Under the pieces are notes generated by a model. The model made no database searches. It was not told the origin of the DNA and was given only the letters and a program-made list of their open reading frames with translations. The position numbers and the translations under genes are program-made. Source: Streptomyces griseocarneus (GTDB lineage Bacteria; Actinomycetota; Actinomycetes; Streptomycetales; Streptomycetaceae). From it: 64,000 nucleotides of DNA. The stretch lies in assembly GCA_003674045.1 (NCBI GenBank), contig PENC01000016.1, positions 62,001 to 126,000 on the forward strand. Direction: 5' to 3'. Positions 1 through 8,181 of the stretch are shown piece after piece. Positions within the stretch are counted from its first letter, which is position 1. Every line of letters starts with the position of its first letter.

Positions 1-87
1 GACATCCTCGACCCCACGCCGAAGACGGTTGACTCGCTGATGCGTCTCGACCTGCCGGCGGGCGTCGACATCGAGATCAAGCTCTGA
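1..87 (+). CDS. rpsJ: 30S ribosomal protein S10, 3' end only
   Basis: The reading frame is open from the first base to a TGA at 85–87 and encodes the C-terminal 28 residues of S10, ending in the typical PAGVDIEIKL. S10 is a 30S head protein that also works in transcription antitermination with NusB. It is the first gene of the S10 operon, which fits its place directly before rplC; its start lies outside the window. Confidence 0.95.
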   Translation, partial: DILDPTPKTVDSLMRLDLPAGVDIEIKL

Positions 88-100
88 GGTGACGCGCGAG

Positions 101-745
101 ATGGCTAAGAACATCAAGGGCATCCTGGGCGAGAAGCTCGGCATGACGCAGGTCTGGGACGAGAACAACCGGGTTGTCCCGGTGACCGTCGTCAAGGCCA
201 CCCCGAACGTCGTGACCCAGGTCCGTACGAACGACAGCGACGGCTACGAGTCGGTCCAGATCGCCTTCGGCGAGATCGACCCGCGCAAGGTGAACAAGCC
301 CCTCAAGGGTCACTTCGCCAAGGCCGACGTCACCCCCCGCCGTCACCTCGTCGAGATCCGTACCGCTGACGCCAGCGAGTACACCCTCGGCCAGGAGATC
401 ACCGCTGCCGTGTTCGAGTCCGGCGTCAAGGTTGACGTCACGGGCAAGAGCAAGGGCAAGGGCTTCGCCGGTGTCATGAAGCGCCACAACTTCCGTGGCC
501 TCGGCGCCGGGCACGGCACCCAGCGCAAGCACCGCTCCCCCGGTTCCATCGGTGGCTGCGCCACCCCGGGCCGTGTGTTCAAGGGCCTCCGCATGGCGGG
601 CCGCATGGGCAACGAGCGGGTCACCACCCAGAACCTGACCGTCCACGCCGTTGACGCGGAGAAGGGCCTGCTCCTGATCAAGGGCGCGGTTCCTGGTCCG
701 AACGGCGGCCTCGTCCTGGTCCGTACCGCGGCCAAGGGGGCCTGA
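101..745 (+). CDS. rplC: 50S ribosomal protein L3
   Basis: L3 is an early-assembly 50S protein near the peptidyl-transferase centre. The 214-residue product begins MAKNIKGILG and contains the conserved GTQRKHRSPGSIG stretch. A GTG lies in frame at 89, but ATG 101 gives the family's usual N-terminus and has GAGGTG upstream (86–91) overlapping the rpsJ stop, so I chose 101. It is 13 nt after rpsJ and 8 nt before rplD, in one operon. Confidence 0.97.
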   Translation: MAKNIKGILGEKLGMTQVWDENNRVVPVTVVKATPNVVTQVRTNDSDGYESVQIAFGEIDPRKVNKPLKGHFAKADVTPRRHLVEIRTADASEYTLGQEITAAVFESGVKVDVTGKSKGKGFAGVMKRHNFRGLGAGHGTQRKHRSPGSIGGCATPGRVFKGLRMAGRMGNERVTTQNLTVHAVDAEKGLLLIKGAVPGPNGGLVLVRTAAKGA

Positions 746-753
746 GGTAACCG

Positions 754-1404
754 ATGAGCACCATTGACATCCTTTCGCCGGCAGGCGACAAGGCCGGGAC
801 CGTCGAGCTCCCCGCGGAGATCTTCGACGCGAAGGTCAGCATCCCGCTGATCCACCAGGTCGTCGTCGCGCAGCTGGCCGCTGCCCGTCAGGGCACGCAC
901 AAGACCAAGACCCGTGGCGAGGTCCGTGGTGGCGGCAAGAAGCCGTACCGCCAGAAGGGCACCGGTCGCGCCCGTCAGGGTTCGACCCGCGCGCCGCAGT
1001 TCGCCGGTGGTGGCGTCGTGCACGGTCCCGTGCCGCGTGACTACTCGCAGCGGACCCCGAAGAAGATGAAGGCCGCCGCCCTGCGCGGTGCCCTCACCGA
1101 CCGGGCGCGTCACTCCCGCATCCACGTCGTCTCCGGCGTGGTCGAGGGTGCGGTTTCCACCAAGGCCGCCAAGACCCTGCTCGGCAAGATCTCGGAGCGC
1201 AAGAACGTGCTCCTGGTCGCCGACCGGTCCGACGAGGCCGCGTGGCTGTCCGCCCGCAACCTGCCCCAGGTTCACATCCTGGAGCCGGGCCAGCTGAACA
1301 CGTACGACGTGCTCGTCTCCGACGACGTGGTCTTCACCCAGGCCGCCTTCGAGTCCTTCGTGTCTGGCCCCAAGGCCGTTGAGACCGAAGGGAGCGCCGC
1401 CTGA
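754..1404 (+). CDS. rplD: 50S ribosomal protein L4
   Basis: L4 binds 23S rRNA, lines the exit tunnel with L22 and in many bacteria autoregulates the S10 operon. The 216-residue product has the basic tunnel loop (TKTRGEVRGGGKKPYRQKGTG region, about residues 50–70). ATG 754 follows GAGGT. The stop overlaps the rplW start by 1 nt (TGATG), which implies translational coupling. Confidence 0.97.
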   Translation: MSTIDILSPAGDKAGTVELPAEIFDAKVSIPLIHQVVVAQLAAARQGTHKTKTRGEVRGGGKKPYRQKGTGRARQGSTRAPQFAGGGVVHGPVPRDYSQRTPKKMKAAALRGALTDRARHSRIHVVSGVVEGAVSTKAAKTLLGKISERKNVLLVADRSDEAAWLSARNLPQVHILEPGQLNTYDVLVSDDVVFTQAAFESFVSGPKAVETEGSAA

Positions 1405-1721
1405 TGAGCGACGTCACCAGCAAGACCTTCACGGAGCACCGTGACCTGCTGATCAAGCCGGTCGTCTCCGAGAAGAGCTACGCGCTGCTGGACGAGAACA
1501 AGTACACGTTCATCGTCGACCCGCGCGCCAACAAGACCCAGATCAAGCAGGCCGTCGAGGCGGTCTTCTCGGTCAAGGTCACCGGGGTCAACACGATCAA
1601 CCGTCAGGGTAAGCGCAAGCGCACCAAGACCGGTTTCGGCAAGCGCGCCAACACCAAGCGCGCCATCGTGACCCTCTCTGAGGGCGACCGTATCGACATC
1701 TTCGGCGGTCCGACCGCCTAA
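1404..1721 (+). CDS. rplW: 50S ribosomal protein L23
   Basis: L23 sits at the polypeptide exit and is a docking site for trigger factor and SRP. The 105-residue product has the family signature LLIKPVVSEKSY near residue 15 and ends in IDIFGGPTA. It lacks the Lys/Ala-rich N-terminal extension I recall for some Streptomyces annotations of L23. The start overlaps rplD by 1 nt; 41 nt separate it from rplB. Confidence 0.97.
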   Translation: MSDVTSKTFTEHRDLLIKPVVSEKSYALLDENKYTFIVDPRANKTQIKQAVEAVFSVKVTGVNTINRQGKRKRTKTGFGKRANTKRAIVTLSEGDRIDIFGGPTA

Positions 1722-1762
1722 GGGCGGTCTGGATCGTCCGAATATCGGACGAGGACTGAGAA

Positions 1763-2599
1763 ATGGGTATCCGCAAGTACAAGCCGACGACCCCGGGCCG
1801 TCGTGGCTCCAGCGTCGCCGACTTTGTCGAGATCACGCGGTCCACGCCGGAGAAGTCGCTGGTCCGCCCTCTGCACAGCAAGGGCGGCCGTAACAACGCC
1901 GGTCGTGTGACCGTCCGACACCAGGGCGGTGGCCACAAGCGCGCCTACCGTGTGATCGACTTCCGTCGTCACGACAAGGACGGCGTGCCGGCCAAGGTCG
2001 CTCACATCGAGTACGACCCGAACCGCACCGCGCGCATCGCGCTGCTGCACTACGCAGACGGCGAGAAGCGCTACATCATCGCTCCGCGTGGCCTGAACCA
2101 GGGCGACCGGATCGAGAACGGCCCGACGGCCGATATCAAGCCGGGCAACAACCTGGCCCTGCGCAACATCCCGGTCGGTACGACCATCCACGCGATCGAG
2201 CTCCGTCCGGGTGGTGGCGCCAAGTTCGCCCGTTCCGCCGGTGCCTCCGTGCAGCTGCTCGCGAAGGAGGGCCAGATGGCCCACCTGCGCATGCCGTCCG
2301 GTGAGATCCGTCTGGTCGACGTCCGCTGCCGCGCCACCGTCGGCGAGGTCGGCAACGCCGAGCAGTCGAACATCAACTGGGGCAAGGCCGGCCGCATGCG
2401 CTGGAAGGGCGTCCGCCCGACCGTCCGCGGTGTCGCCATGAACCCCGTTGACCACCCGCACGGTGGTGGTGAGGGCAAGACCTCCGGTGGTCGCCACCCG
2501 GTCTCGCCGTGGGGTCAGAAGGAGGGTCGTACTCGTTCTCCCAAGAAGGCGAGCAACAAGTACATCGTCCGCCGCCGCAAGACGAACAAGAAGCGCTAG
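1763..2599 (+). CDS. rplB: 50S ribosomal protein L2
   Basis: L2 is one of the most conserved 50S proteins and helps subunit association and the peptidyl-transferase centre. The product is 278 residues, the normal length, with the conserved C-terminal NPVDHPHGGGEG motif (about residue 225–236) and a basic tail ending NKKR. A GAGGAC purine stretch lies about 9 nt before the ATG. rpsS follows after 12 nt. Confidence 0.98.
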   Translation: MGIRKYKPTTPGRRGSSVADFVEITRSTPEKSLVRPLHSKGGRNNAGRVTVRHQGGGHKRAYRVIDFRRHDKDGVPAKVAHIEYDPNRTARIALLHYADGEKRYIIAPRGLNQGDRIENGPTADIKPGNNLALRNIPVGTTIHAIELRPGGGAKFARSAGASVQLLAKEGQMAHLRMPSGEIRLVDVRCRATVGEVGNAEQSNINWGKAGRMRWKGVRPTVRGVAMNPVDHPHGGGEGKTSGGRHPVSPWGQKEGRTRSPKKASNKYIVRRRKTNKKR

Positions 2600-2611
2600 G
2601 AGCGGGTTTAG

Positions 2612-2893
2612 ATGCCGCGTAGTCTCAAGAAGGGACCCTTCGTCGACGGCCACCTCATCAAGAAGGTGGACGCTCAGAACGAGGCTGGTACCAAGAACGT
2701 CATCAAGACCTGGTCCCGTCGCTCCATGATCGTGCCGGCCATGCTCGGCCACACGCTCGCGGTGCACAACGGCAAGACGCACGTCCCGGTGTTCGTCACC
2801 GAGTCGATGGTCGGCCACAAGCTCGGCGAGTTCTCGCCGACCCGCACCTTCCGCGGCCACGTCAAGGACGACCGCAAGTCGAAGCGCCGCTAA
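2612..2893 (+). CDS. rpsS: 30S ribosomal protein S19
   Basis: S19 forms a head complex with S13 and contacts the A-site tRNA region. The 93-residue product begins MPRSLKKGPFVDGHL and carries the family core SRRSMIVPAMLGHTLAVHNG. GGAG lies upstream. rplV follows after a short gap in the standard S10-operon order. Confidence 0.98.
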   Translation: MPRSLKKGPFVDGHLIKKVDAQNEAGTKNVIKTWSRRSMIVPAMLGHTLAVHNGKTHVPVFVTESMVGHKLGEFSPTRTFRGHVKDDRKSKRR

Positions 2894-2935
2894 GGCGGGG
2901 TGTGAACGACTATGACTGACACCGAAGGGACAACC

Positions 2936-3283
2936 ATGGAAGCCAGGGCCCAGGCGCGGTACATCCGCGTCACGCCCATGAAGGCCCGCCGCGTGGTGGA
3001 CCTCATCCGTGGCATGGACGCCACGGAGGCTCAGGCGGTCCTGCGTTTCGCCCCGCAGGCCGCGAGCGTGCCGGTGGGCAAGGTGCTGGACAGCGCCATT
3101 GCCAACGCCGCGCACAACTACGACCACACGGACGCTTCGTCGCTGTACATCAGCGAGGCGTTCGTGGACGAGGGCCCGACCCTGAAGCGGTTCCGTCCGC
3201 GTGCCCAGGGCCGTGCCTACCGGATCCGCAAGCGGACCAGCCACATCACCGTGGTCGTCAGCAGCAAGGAAGGAACCCGGTAA
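2936..3283 (+). CDS. rplV: 50S ribosomal protein L22
   Basis: L22 extends a beta hairpin into the exit tunnel, where changes give macrolide resistance. The product from ATG 2936 is 115 residues, begins MEARAQARYIRVTPMKARR and ends with the TSHITVVVSSKEGTR hairpin region. An upstream in-frame ATG at 2912 would add eight residues, but GAAGGGA just before 2936 and family length favour the shorter form. The stop overlaps rpsC (TAATG). Confidence 0.96.
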   Translation: MEARAQARYIRVTPMKARRVVDLIRGMDATEAQAVLRFAPQAASVPVGKVLDSAIANAAHNYDHTDASSLYISEAFVDEGPTLKRFRPRAQGRAYRIRKRTSHITVVVSSKEGTR

Positions 3284-4113
3284 TGGGCCAGAAGGTTAAC
3301 CCGCACGGGTTCCGGCTCGGCATCACCACGGACTTCAAGTCCCGCTGGTACGCCGACAAGCTGTACAAGGACTACGTCAAGGAAGACGTTGCCATTCGTC
3401 GCATGATGACGAAGGGCATGGAGCGCGCCGGTATCTCGAAGGTTGAGATCGAGCGCACCCGCGACCGCGTCCGCGTTGACATCCACACCGCCCGCCCGGG
3501 CATCGTCATCGGCCGCCGCGGCGCCGAGGCCGACCGCATCCGTGGCGAGCTGGAGAAGCTGACCGGCAAGCAGGTCCAGCTGAACATCCTCGAGGTCAAG
3601 AACCCCGAGGTGGACGCTCAGCTGGTGGCCCAGGCCGTCGCCGAGCAGCTGTCCTCCCGCGTCTCCTTCCGTCGCGCCATGCGCAAGAGCATGCAGTCGA
3701 CGATGAAGGCCGGCGCCAAGGGCATCAAGATCCAGTGCGGTGGCCGTCTCGGCGGCGCCGAGATGTCCCGCTCGGAGTTCTACCGCGAGGGCCGTGTGCC
3801 CCTGCACACGCTCCGCGCGAACGTCGACTACGGCTTCTTCGAGGCCAAGACCACCTTCGGCCGCATCGGCGTGAAGGTCTGGATCTACAAGGGCGACGTC
3901 AAGAACATCGCCGAGGTCCGCGCCGAGAACGCTGCCGCGCGTGCGGGCAACCGCCCGTCCCGTGGTGGCGCTCAGGACCGCCCGGCCCGTGGTGGCCGTG
4001 GTGGCGAGCGCGGTGGCCGCGGCCGCAAGCCGCAGCAGAACGCCGCTGCCGAGGCCCCCAAGGCCGAGGCCGCTGCCGCTGCTCCGGCCGAGTCCACCGG
4101 AACGGAGGCCTGA
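3283..4113 (+). CDS. rpsC: 30S ribosomal protein S3
   Basis: S3 forms part of the mRNA entry channel and has helicase activity with S4 and S5. The 276-residue product has a KH domain with the GIVIGRRG loop (about residues 66–73) and the S3 C-terminal domain up to about 210. It then continues into a Gly/Arg/Ala-rich, probably disordered tail typical of high-GC actinobacteria. It starts 1 nt inside rplV, and rplP begins 5 nt after its stop. Confidence 0.97.
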   Translation: MGQKVNPHGFRLGITTDFKSRWYADKLYKDYVKEDVAIRRMMTKGMERAGISKVEIERTRDRVRVDIHTARPGIVIGRRGAEADRIRGELEKLTGKQVQLNILEVKNPEVDAQLVAQAVAEQLSSRVSFRRAMRKSMQSTMKAGAKGIKIQCGGRLGGAEMSRSEFYREGRVPLHTLRANVDYGFFEAKTTFGRIGVKVWIYKGDVKNIAEVRAENAAARAGNRPSRGGAQDRPARGGRGGERGGRGRKPQQNAAAEAPKAEAAAAAPAESTGTEA

Positions 4114-4118
4114 CCGAC

Positions 4119-4538
4119 ATGCTGATCCCTCGCAGGGTCAAGCACCGCAAGCAGCACCACCCCAAGCGGAACGGCATGGCCAAGGGTGGCACCGAGCTTG
4201 CCTTCGGTGAGTACGGCATCCAGGCCCTGACCCCGGCCTACGTGACGAACCGGCAGATCGAGTCCGCTCGTATCGCCATGACCCGTCACATCAAGCGCGG
4301 TGGCAAGGTCTGGATCAACATCTACCCGGACCGTCCCCTGACGAAGAAGCCGGCCGAGACCCGCATGGGTTCCGGTAAGGGTTCTCCGGAGTGGTGGATC
4401 GCGAACGTCAAGCCCGGTCGGGTGATGTTCGAGCTGTCCTTCCCGAACGAAAAGGTCGCTCGTGAGGCGCTGACCCGCGCCGCGCACAAGCTTCCGATGA
4501 AGTGCCGCATTGTTCGGCGCGAGGCAGGTGAGTCGTGA
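4119..4538 (+). CDS. rplP: 50S ribosomal protein L16
   Basis: L16 helps place A-site tRNA on the 50S subunit. ATG 4119 gives 139 residues beginning MLIPRRVKHRKQHHP, the usual N-terminus. The same frame stays open far upstream through rpsC, but that region has no L16 similarity. GGAGG (4104–4108) precedes the start. The stop overlaps the rpmC start. Confidence 0.97.
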   Translation: MLIPRRVKHRKQHHPKRNGMAKGGTELAFGEYGIQALTPAYVTNRQIESARIAMTRHIKRGGKVWINIYPDRPLTKKPAETRMGSGKGSPEWWIANVKPGRVMFELSFPNEKVAREALTRAAHKLPMKCRIVRREAGES

Positions 4539-4762
4539 TGGCCGCTGGTATCAAGGCGACCGAGCTGCGTGAGCTGAACGACGAGGACCTCGTCGCGAAG
4601 CTCCGTGAGGCCAAGGAAGAGCTGTTCAACCTCCGCTTCCAGGCGGCGACCGGACAGCTCGAGAACCACGGTCGGCTCAAGTCCGTCCGTAAGGACATCG
4701 CCCGGATCTACACCCTGATGCGGGAGCGCGAGCTCGGCATCGAGACGGTGGAGAGCGCCTGA
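4538..4762 (+). CDS. rpmC: 50S ribosomal protein L29
   Basis: L29 lies at the tunnel exit next to L23. The 74-residue product is helical and carries the family motif LFNLRFQAATGQLENHGRLK (about residues 29–48). ATG 4538 is in a TGATG overlap with rplP; a GTG at 4535 in the same frame would add one residue and cannot be excluded. The stop overlaps rpsQ by 1 nt. Confidence 0.96.
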   Translation: MAAGIKATELRELNDEDLVAKLREAKEELFNLRFQAATGQLENHGRLKSVRKDIARIYTLMRERELGIETVESA

Positions 4763-5043
4763 TGAGCGAGAAGAATGTGACTGAGACGAACGAGCGCGGC
4801 TTCCGCAAGACCCGTGAGGGTCTCGTCGTCAGCGACAAGATGGACAAGACCGTCGTCGTCGCCGTCGAGGACCGTGTCAAGCACGCGCTGTACGGCAAGG
4901 TCATCCGCCGTACGAACAAGCTCAAGGCCCACGACGAGCAGAACGCCGCCGGTGTCGGCGACCGCGTCCTCCTGATGGAGACCCGGCCGCTGTCCGCGAC
5001 GAAGCGCTGGCGCGTCGTCGAGATCCTCGAGAAGGCCAAGTAA
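4762..5043 (+). CDS. rpsQ: 30S ribosomal protein S17
   Basis: S17 is a 16S rRNA-binding OB-fold protein needed early in 30S assembly. The 93-residue product has the conserved GLVVSDKMDKTVVVAVEDRV strand region (about residues 18–37) and a C-terminal RVVEILEKAK. It is the last gene before the hairpins at 5046–5114, so it probably ends the S10 operon. Confidence 0.97.
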   Translation: MSEKNVTETNERGFRKTREGLVVSDKMDKTVVVAVEDRVKHALYGKVIRRTNKLKAHDEQNAAGVGDRVLLMETRPLSATKRWRVVEILEKAK

Positions 5044-5045
5044 TT

Positions 5046-5114
5046 ACCTGAGGGGTATCCCTCAGGTCAGTTCCGCCAGGCTCGGTGAGGGGCTTCGCAA
5101 GGAGCCCCTCACCG
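5046..5114 (+). terminator. Two tandem hairpins between rpsQ and rplN
   Basis: ACCTGAGGG (5046–5054) pairs perfectly with CCCTCAGGT (5059–5067) around a 4-nt loop. CGGTGAGGGGCT (5083–5094) then pairs perfectly with AGCCCCTCACCG (5103–5114). Neither is followed by a T-run, as is usual in Streptomyces terminators. They mark the S10/spc operon boundary and could act as terminator, attenuator or 3'-end stabiliser. Confidence 0.7.
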
Positions 5115-5142
5115 GGAACCGGCAGACGATCAGGAGATAGAC

Positions 5143-5511
5143 GTGATCCAGCAGGAGTCGCGACTTCGGGTCGCCGACAACACTGGTGCCAAGGAGATCC
5201 TTTGCATCCGTGTTCTCGGTGGTTCGGGTCGCCGCTACGCGGGCATCGGTGACGTCATCGTCGCCACCGTCAAGGACGCGATCCCCGGCGGCAATGTGAA
5301 GAAGGGTGACGTCGTCAAGGCCGTCATCGTTCGCACCGTCAAGGAGCGCCGTCGTCCGGATGGCTCGTACATCCGCTTCGACGAGAACGCCGCTGTCGTT
5401 CTGAAGAACGACGGCGACCCCCGCGGCACCCGTATCTTCGGCCCCGTGGGCCGTGAGCTGCGCGAGAAGAAGTTCATGAAGATCGTCTCGCTCGCGCCGG
5501 AGGTGCTGTAA
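5143..5511 (+). CDS. rplN: 50S ribosomal protein L14
   Basis: L14 is a core 50S protein at the subunit interface. The 122-residue product starts at GTG 5143 after AGGAGA, reads (M)IQQESRLRVADNTGAKEILC, and contains the KKGDVVKAVIVRTVKE core. It opens the spc operon; rplX follows after 3 nt. Confidence 0.98.
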   Translation: MIQQESRLRVADNTGAKEILCIRVLGGSGRRYAGIGDVIVATVKDAIPGGNVKKGDVVKAVIVRTVKERRRPDGSYIRFDENAAVVLKNDGDPRGTRIFGPVGRELREKKFMKIVSLAPEVL

Positions 5512-5514
5512 CCG

Positions 5515-5838
5515 ATGAAGATCAAGAAGGGCGACCTGGTCCAGGTCATCACCGGTAAGGACAAGGGCAAGCAGGGCAAGGTCATCGTGGCCTACCCGGC
5601 TCAGGACCGTGTCCTCGTCGAGGGTGTCAACCGGGTCAAGAAGCACACCAAGGCCGGCCAGACCGCTCGCGGTTCCCAGACCGGCGGCATCGTGACCACC
5701 GAGGCCCCGATCCACGTGAGCAACGTTCAGCTCATCGTGGAGAAGGACGGCAAGAAGGTCGTCACGCGCGTCGGTTACCGCTTCGACGAGAACGGCAACA
5801 AGATCCGCGTTGCCAAGCGGACGGGTGAGGACATCTGA
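5515..5838 (+). CDS. rplX: 50S ribosomal protein L24
   Basis: L24 initiates 50S assembly. The 107-residue product carries an N-terminal KOW motif (KKGDLVQVITGKDKGKQGKV, residues 3–22) and a basic middle. It lies 3 nt after rplN, and its stop overlaps rplE by 1 nt. Confidence 0.97.
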   Translation: MKIKKGDLVQVITGKDKGKQGKVIVAYPAQDRVLVEGVNRVKKHTKAGQTARGSQTGGIVTTEAPIHVSNVQLIVEKDGKKVVTRVGYRFDENGNKIRVAKRTGEDI

Positions 5839-6389
5839 TGGCTACCACTCCGCGTCTCAAGACGAAGTACCGCGAGGAGATCTCGGGCAAGCTGCGTGAG
5901 GAGTTCTCCTACGAGAACGTCATGCAGGTTCCGGGTCTGACCAAGATCGTTGTCAACATGGGTGTGGGCGACGCCGCCCGCGACTCCAAGCTGATCGAGG
6001 GCGCCATCCGCGACCTCACCACGATCACCGGTCAGAAGCCCGCCGTGACCAAGGCTCGCAAGTCCATCGCGCAGTTCAAGCTGCGTGAGGGCCAGCCGAT
6101 CGGCGCCCACGTCACCCTCCGTGGCGACCGCATGTGGGAGTTCCTGGACCGCACCCTGTCGCTCGCGCTCCCGCGCATCCGCGACTTCCGTGGTCTCTCC
6201 CCCAAGCAGTTCGACGGTCGGGGCAACTACACCTTCGGTCTCACGGAGCAGGTCATGTTCCACGAGATCGACCAGGACAAGATCGACCGGGTCCGGGGCA
6301 TGGACATCACCGTGGTGACCACGGCGAAGAACGACGACGAGGGCCGTGCCCTGCTTCGTCACCTCGGCTTCCCCTTCAAGGAGAACTGA
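5838..6389 (+). CDS. rplE: 50S ribosomal protein L5
   Basis: L5 binds 5S rRNA in the central protuberance and contacts the P-site tRNA. The 183-residue product has the conserved MQVPGLTKIVVNMGVGDA and RDFRGL regions and a C-terminal HLGFPFKEN. The start is in a TGATG overlap with rplX; rpsN begins 2 nt after the stop. Confidence 0.97.
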   Translation: MATTPRLKTKYREEISGKLREEFSYENVMQVPGLTKIVVNMGVGDAARDSKLIEGAIRDLTTITGQKPAVTKARKSIAQFKLREGQPIGAHVTLRGDRMWEFLDRTLSLALPRIRDFRGLSPKQFDGRGNYTFGLTEQVMFHEIDQDKIDRVRGMDITVVTTAKNDDEGRALLRHLGFPFKEN

Positions 6390-6391
6390 CC

Positions 6392-6577
6392 GTGGCGAAG
6401 AAGGCTCTGATCGCTAAGGCTGCCCGCAAGCCGAAGTTCGGTGTGCGTTCGTACACCCGCTGCCAGCGCTGCGGCCGCCCGCACTCCGTCTACCGCAAGT
6501 TCGGCCTGTGCCGCGTGTGCCTCCGTGAGATGGCTCACCGTGGCGAGCTGCCGGGCGTGACCAAGAGCTCCTGGTAA
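6392..6577 (+). CDS. rpsN: 30S ribosomal protein S14, zinc-binding type
   Basis: GTG 6392 gives a 61-residue S14 of the short type Z. Cysteines lie in two CxxC pairs (CQRC and CRVC) bracketing GRPHSVYRKFGL, so this is the zinc-containing C+ form. Streptomyces usually keep a longer zinc-free paralogue elsewhere under Zur control, which is not in this window. A 211-bp gap follows before rpsH. Confidence 0.95.
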   Translation: MAKKALIAKAARKPKFGVRSYTRCQRCGRPHSVYRKFGLCRVCLREMAHRGELPGVTKSSW

Positions 6578-6788
6578 TCCCTTACTTGGGATTTCAGGGC
6601 TCTCGGTAAGCAGCTGAACGGCGGGCCCCCGCCCATCCCCCTCCCGTAGAGTGGAAGGGTTGGGCGCCCGCCGCTCATGACCGTCTTACTACGCCGAAGG
6701 TCCCCGCGCCGCACCCGCTCCGACTCGATGTTCGGGGAGAGGGATGGCGCAGATAGGAAACCCCGGCGAGAGAGGCCGAAGGCCAAAC
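6578..6788 (+). other. Intergenic rpsN–rpsH leader
   Basis: This 211-bp gap in a densely packed operon holds a small GC hairpin (GGCGG/CCGCC, about 6620–6633). I see no convincing gene or promoter. The weakly placed AGGCC before rpsH and the unusual gap suggest a leader or internal promoter, but the sequence does not decide it. Confidence 0.4.
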
Positions 6789-7187
6789 ATGACCATGACC
6801 GATCCGATCGCAGACATGCTGACCCGTCTGCGGAACGCGAACTCGGCGTACCACGACTCCGTGGCCATGCCTGCCAGCAAGATCAAGGCGCACATCGCCG
6901 AGATCCTGCAGCAGGAGGGCTACATCGCCGGCTGGAAGGTCGAGGACGCCGAGGTCGGCAAGTCCCTCGTCATCGACCTGAAGTTCGGTCCGAACCGTGA
7001 GCGCTCCATCGCGGGCATCAAGCGGATTTCGAAGCCGGGCCTGCGTGTCTACGCAAAGTCCACCAACCTGCCGAAGGTCCTCGGCGGCCTGGGCGTGGCG
7101 ATCATCTCCACGTCCCACGGTCTCCTGACCGGCCAGCAGGCCAGCAAGAAGGGCGTGGGTGGGGAAGTCCTCGCCTACGTCTGGTAA
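6789..7187 (+). CDS. rpsH: 30S ribosomal protein S8
   Basis: S8 binds helix 21 of 16S rRNA and, in E. coli, represses the spc operon. The 132-residue product begins MTMTDPIADMLTRLRNAN and ends with the conserved STSHGLLTGQQA…GGEVLAYVW. An in-frame start at 6744 would add 15 residues (MAQIGNPGERG…) absent from the family, so 6789 is preferred. Confidence 0.96.
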   Translation: MTMTDPIADMLTRLRNANSAYHDSVAMPASKIKAHIAEILQQEGYIAGWKVEDAEVGKSLVIDLKFGPNRERSIAGIKRISKPGLRVYAKSTNLPKVLGGLGVAIISTSHGLLTGQQASKKGVGGEVLAYVW

Positions 7188-7208
7188 TCGGGAACGGAGG
7201 AAGAGCCA

Positions 7209-7748
7209 ATGTCGCGTATCGGCAAGCTGCCCATCCAGGTTCCCGCTGGTGTGGACGTCACCATCGATGGCCGTACGGTGCACGTGAAGGGCCCCAAGGG
7301 TTCCCTCACGCACGCCGTTGCCGCGCCCATCGAGATCGTCAAGGGCGAGGACGGCACCCTCTCGGTGACCCGTCCCAACGACGAGCGTCAGAACAAGGCC
7401 CTGCACGGCCTGTCCCGCACGCTGGTGGCGAACATGATCACCGGCGTGACCCAGGGTTACGAGAAGAAGCTCGAGATCAGCGGTGTCGGTTACCGCGTCC
7501 AGGCGAAGGGCTCCAACCTGGAGTTCGCCCTGGGCTACAGCCACCCGATCCTGATCGAGGCGCCCGAGGGCATCACCTTCAAGGTGGAGTCCCCGACCAA
7601 GTTCTCGGTCGAGGGCATCGACAAGCAGAAGGTCGGCGAGGTCGCGGCGAAGATCCGCAAGCTGCGGAAGCCCGACCCGTACAAGGCCAAGGGCGTCAAG
7701 TACGCCGGCGAGGTCATCCGCCGCAAGGTCGGAAAGGCGGGTAAGTAA
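7209..7748 (+). CDS. rplF: 50S ribosomal protein L6
   Basis: L6 supports the factor-binding site near the sarcin-ricin loop. The 179-residue product has the duplicated L6 fold and the C-terminal signature RKLRKPDPYKAKGVKYAGE. AACGGAGGAAGAG gives a strong ribosome-binding site. rplR follows after 3 nt. Confidence 0.97.
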   Translation: MSRIGKLPIQVPAGVDVTIDGRTVHVKGPKGSLTHAVAAPIEIVKGEDGTLSVTRPNDERQNKALHGLSRTLVANMITGVTQGYEKKLEISGVGYRVQAKGSNLEFALGYSHPILIEAPEGITFKVESPTKFSVEGIDKQKVGEVAAKIRKLRKPDPYKAKGVKYAGEVIRRKVGKAGK

Positions 7749-7751
7749 GCC

Positions 7752-8135
7752 ATGGCATACGGTGTGAAGATTGCCAAGGGTGACGCGTACAAGCGCGCCG
7801 CCAAGGCCCGCCGTCACATCCGCATCCGGAAGCACATTTCCGGTACGGCCGAGCGTCCGCGCCTGGTCGTGACGCGTTCGAACCGCGGTATCACCGCTCA
7901 GGTCATCGACGACATCAAGGGCCACACCCTGGCGTCGGCGTCGCACCTGGACGCGTCGGTCCGTGGCGCCGAGGGCGACAAGAGCGCCCAGGCGAAGAAG
8001 GTCGGCGCCCTGGTCGCCGAGCGTGCCAAGGCCGCCGGTGTCGAGGCCGTCGTGTTCGACCGCGGTGGCAACCAGTACGCCGGGCGCATTGCCGCTCTGG
8101 CGGACGCCGCCCGCGAAGCCGGGCTGAAGTTCTAA
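7752..8135 (+). CDS. rplR: 50S ribosomal protein L18
   Basis: L18 binds 5S rRNA with L5 and L25. The 127-residue product has the basic N-terminal RRHIRIRKHISGTAERPRL and the C-terminal FDRGGNQYAGRIAALADAAR motif. It lies 3 nt after rplF, with 46 nt before rpsE. Confidence 0.97.
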   Translation: MAYGVKIAKGDAYKRAAKARRHIRIRKHISGTAERPRLVVTRSNRGITAQVIDDIKGHTLASASHLDASVRGAEGDKSAQAKKVGALVAERAKAAGVEAVVFDRGGNQYAGRIAALADAAREAGLKF

Positions 8136-8181
8136 GCCCCGGTTCCGGAGCTAGCGGACGTAACAGAGAGAGGTAATTCCA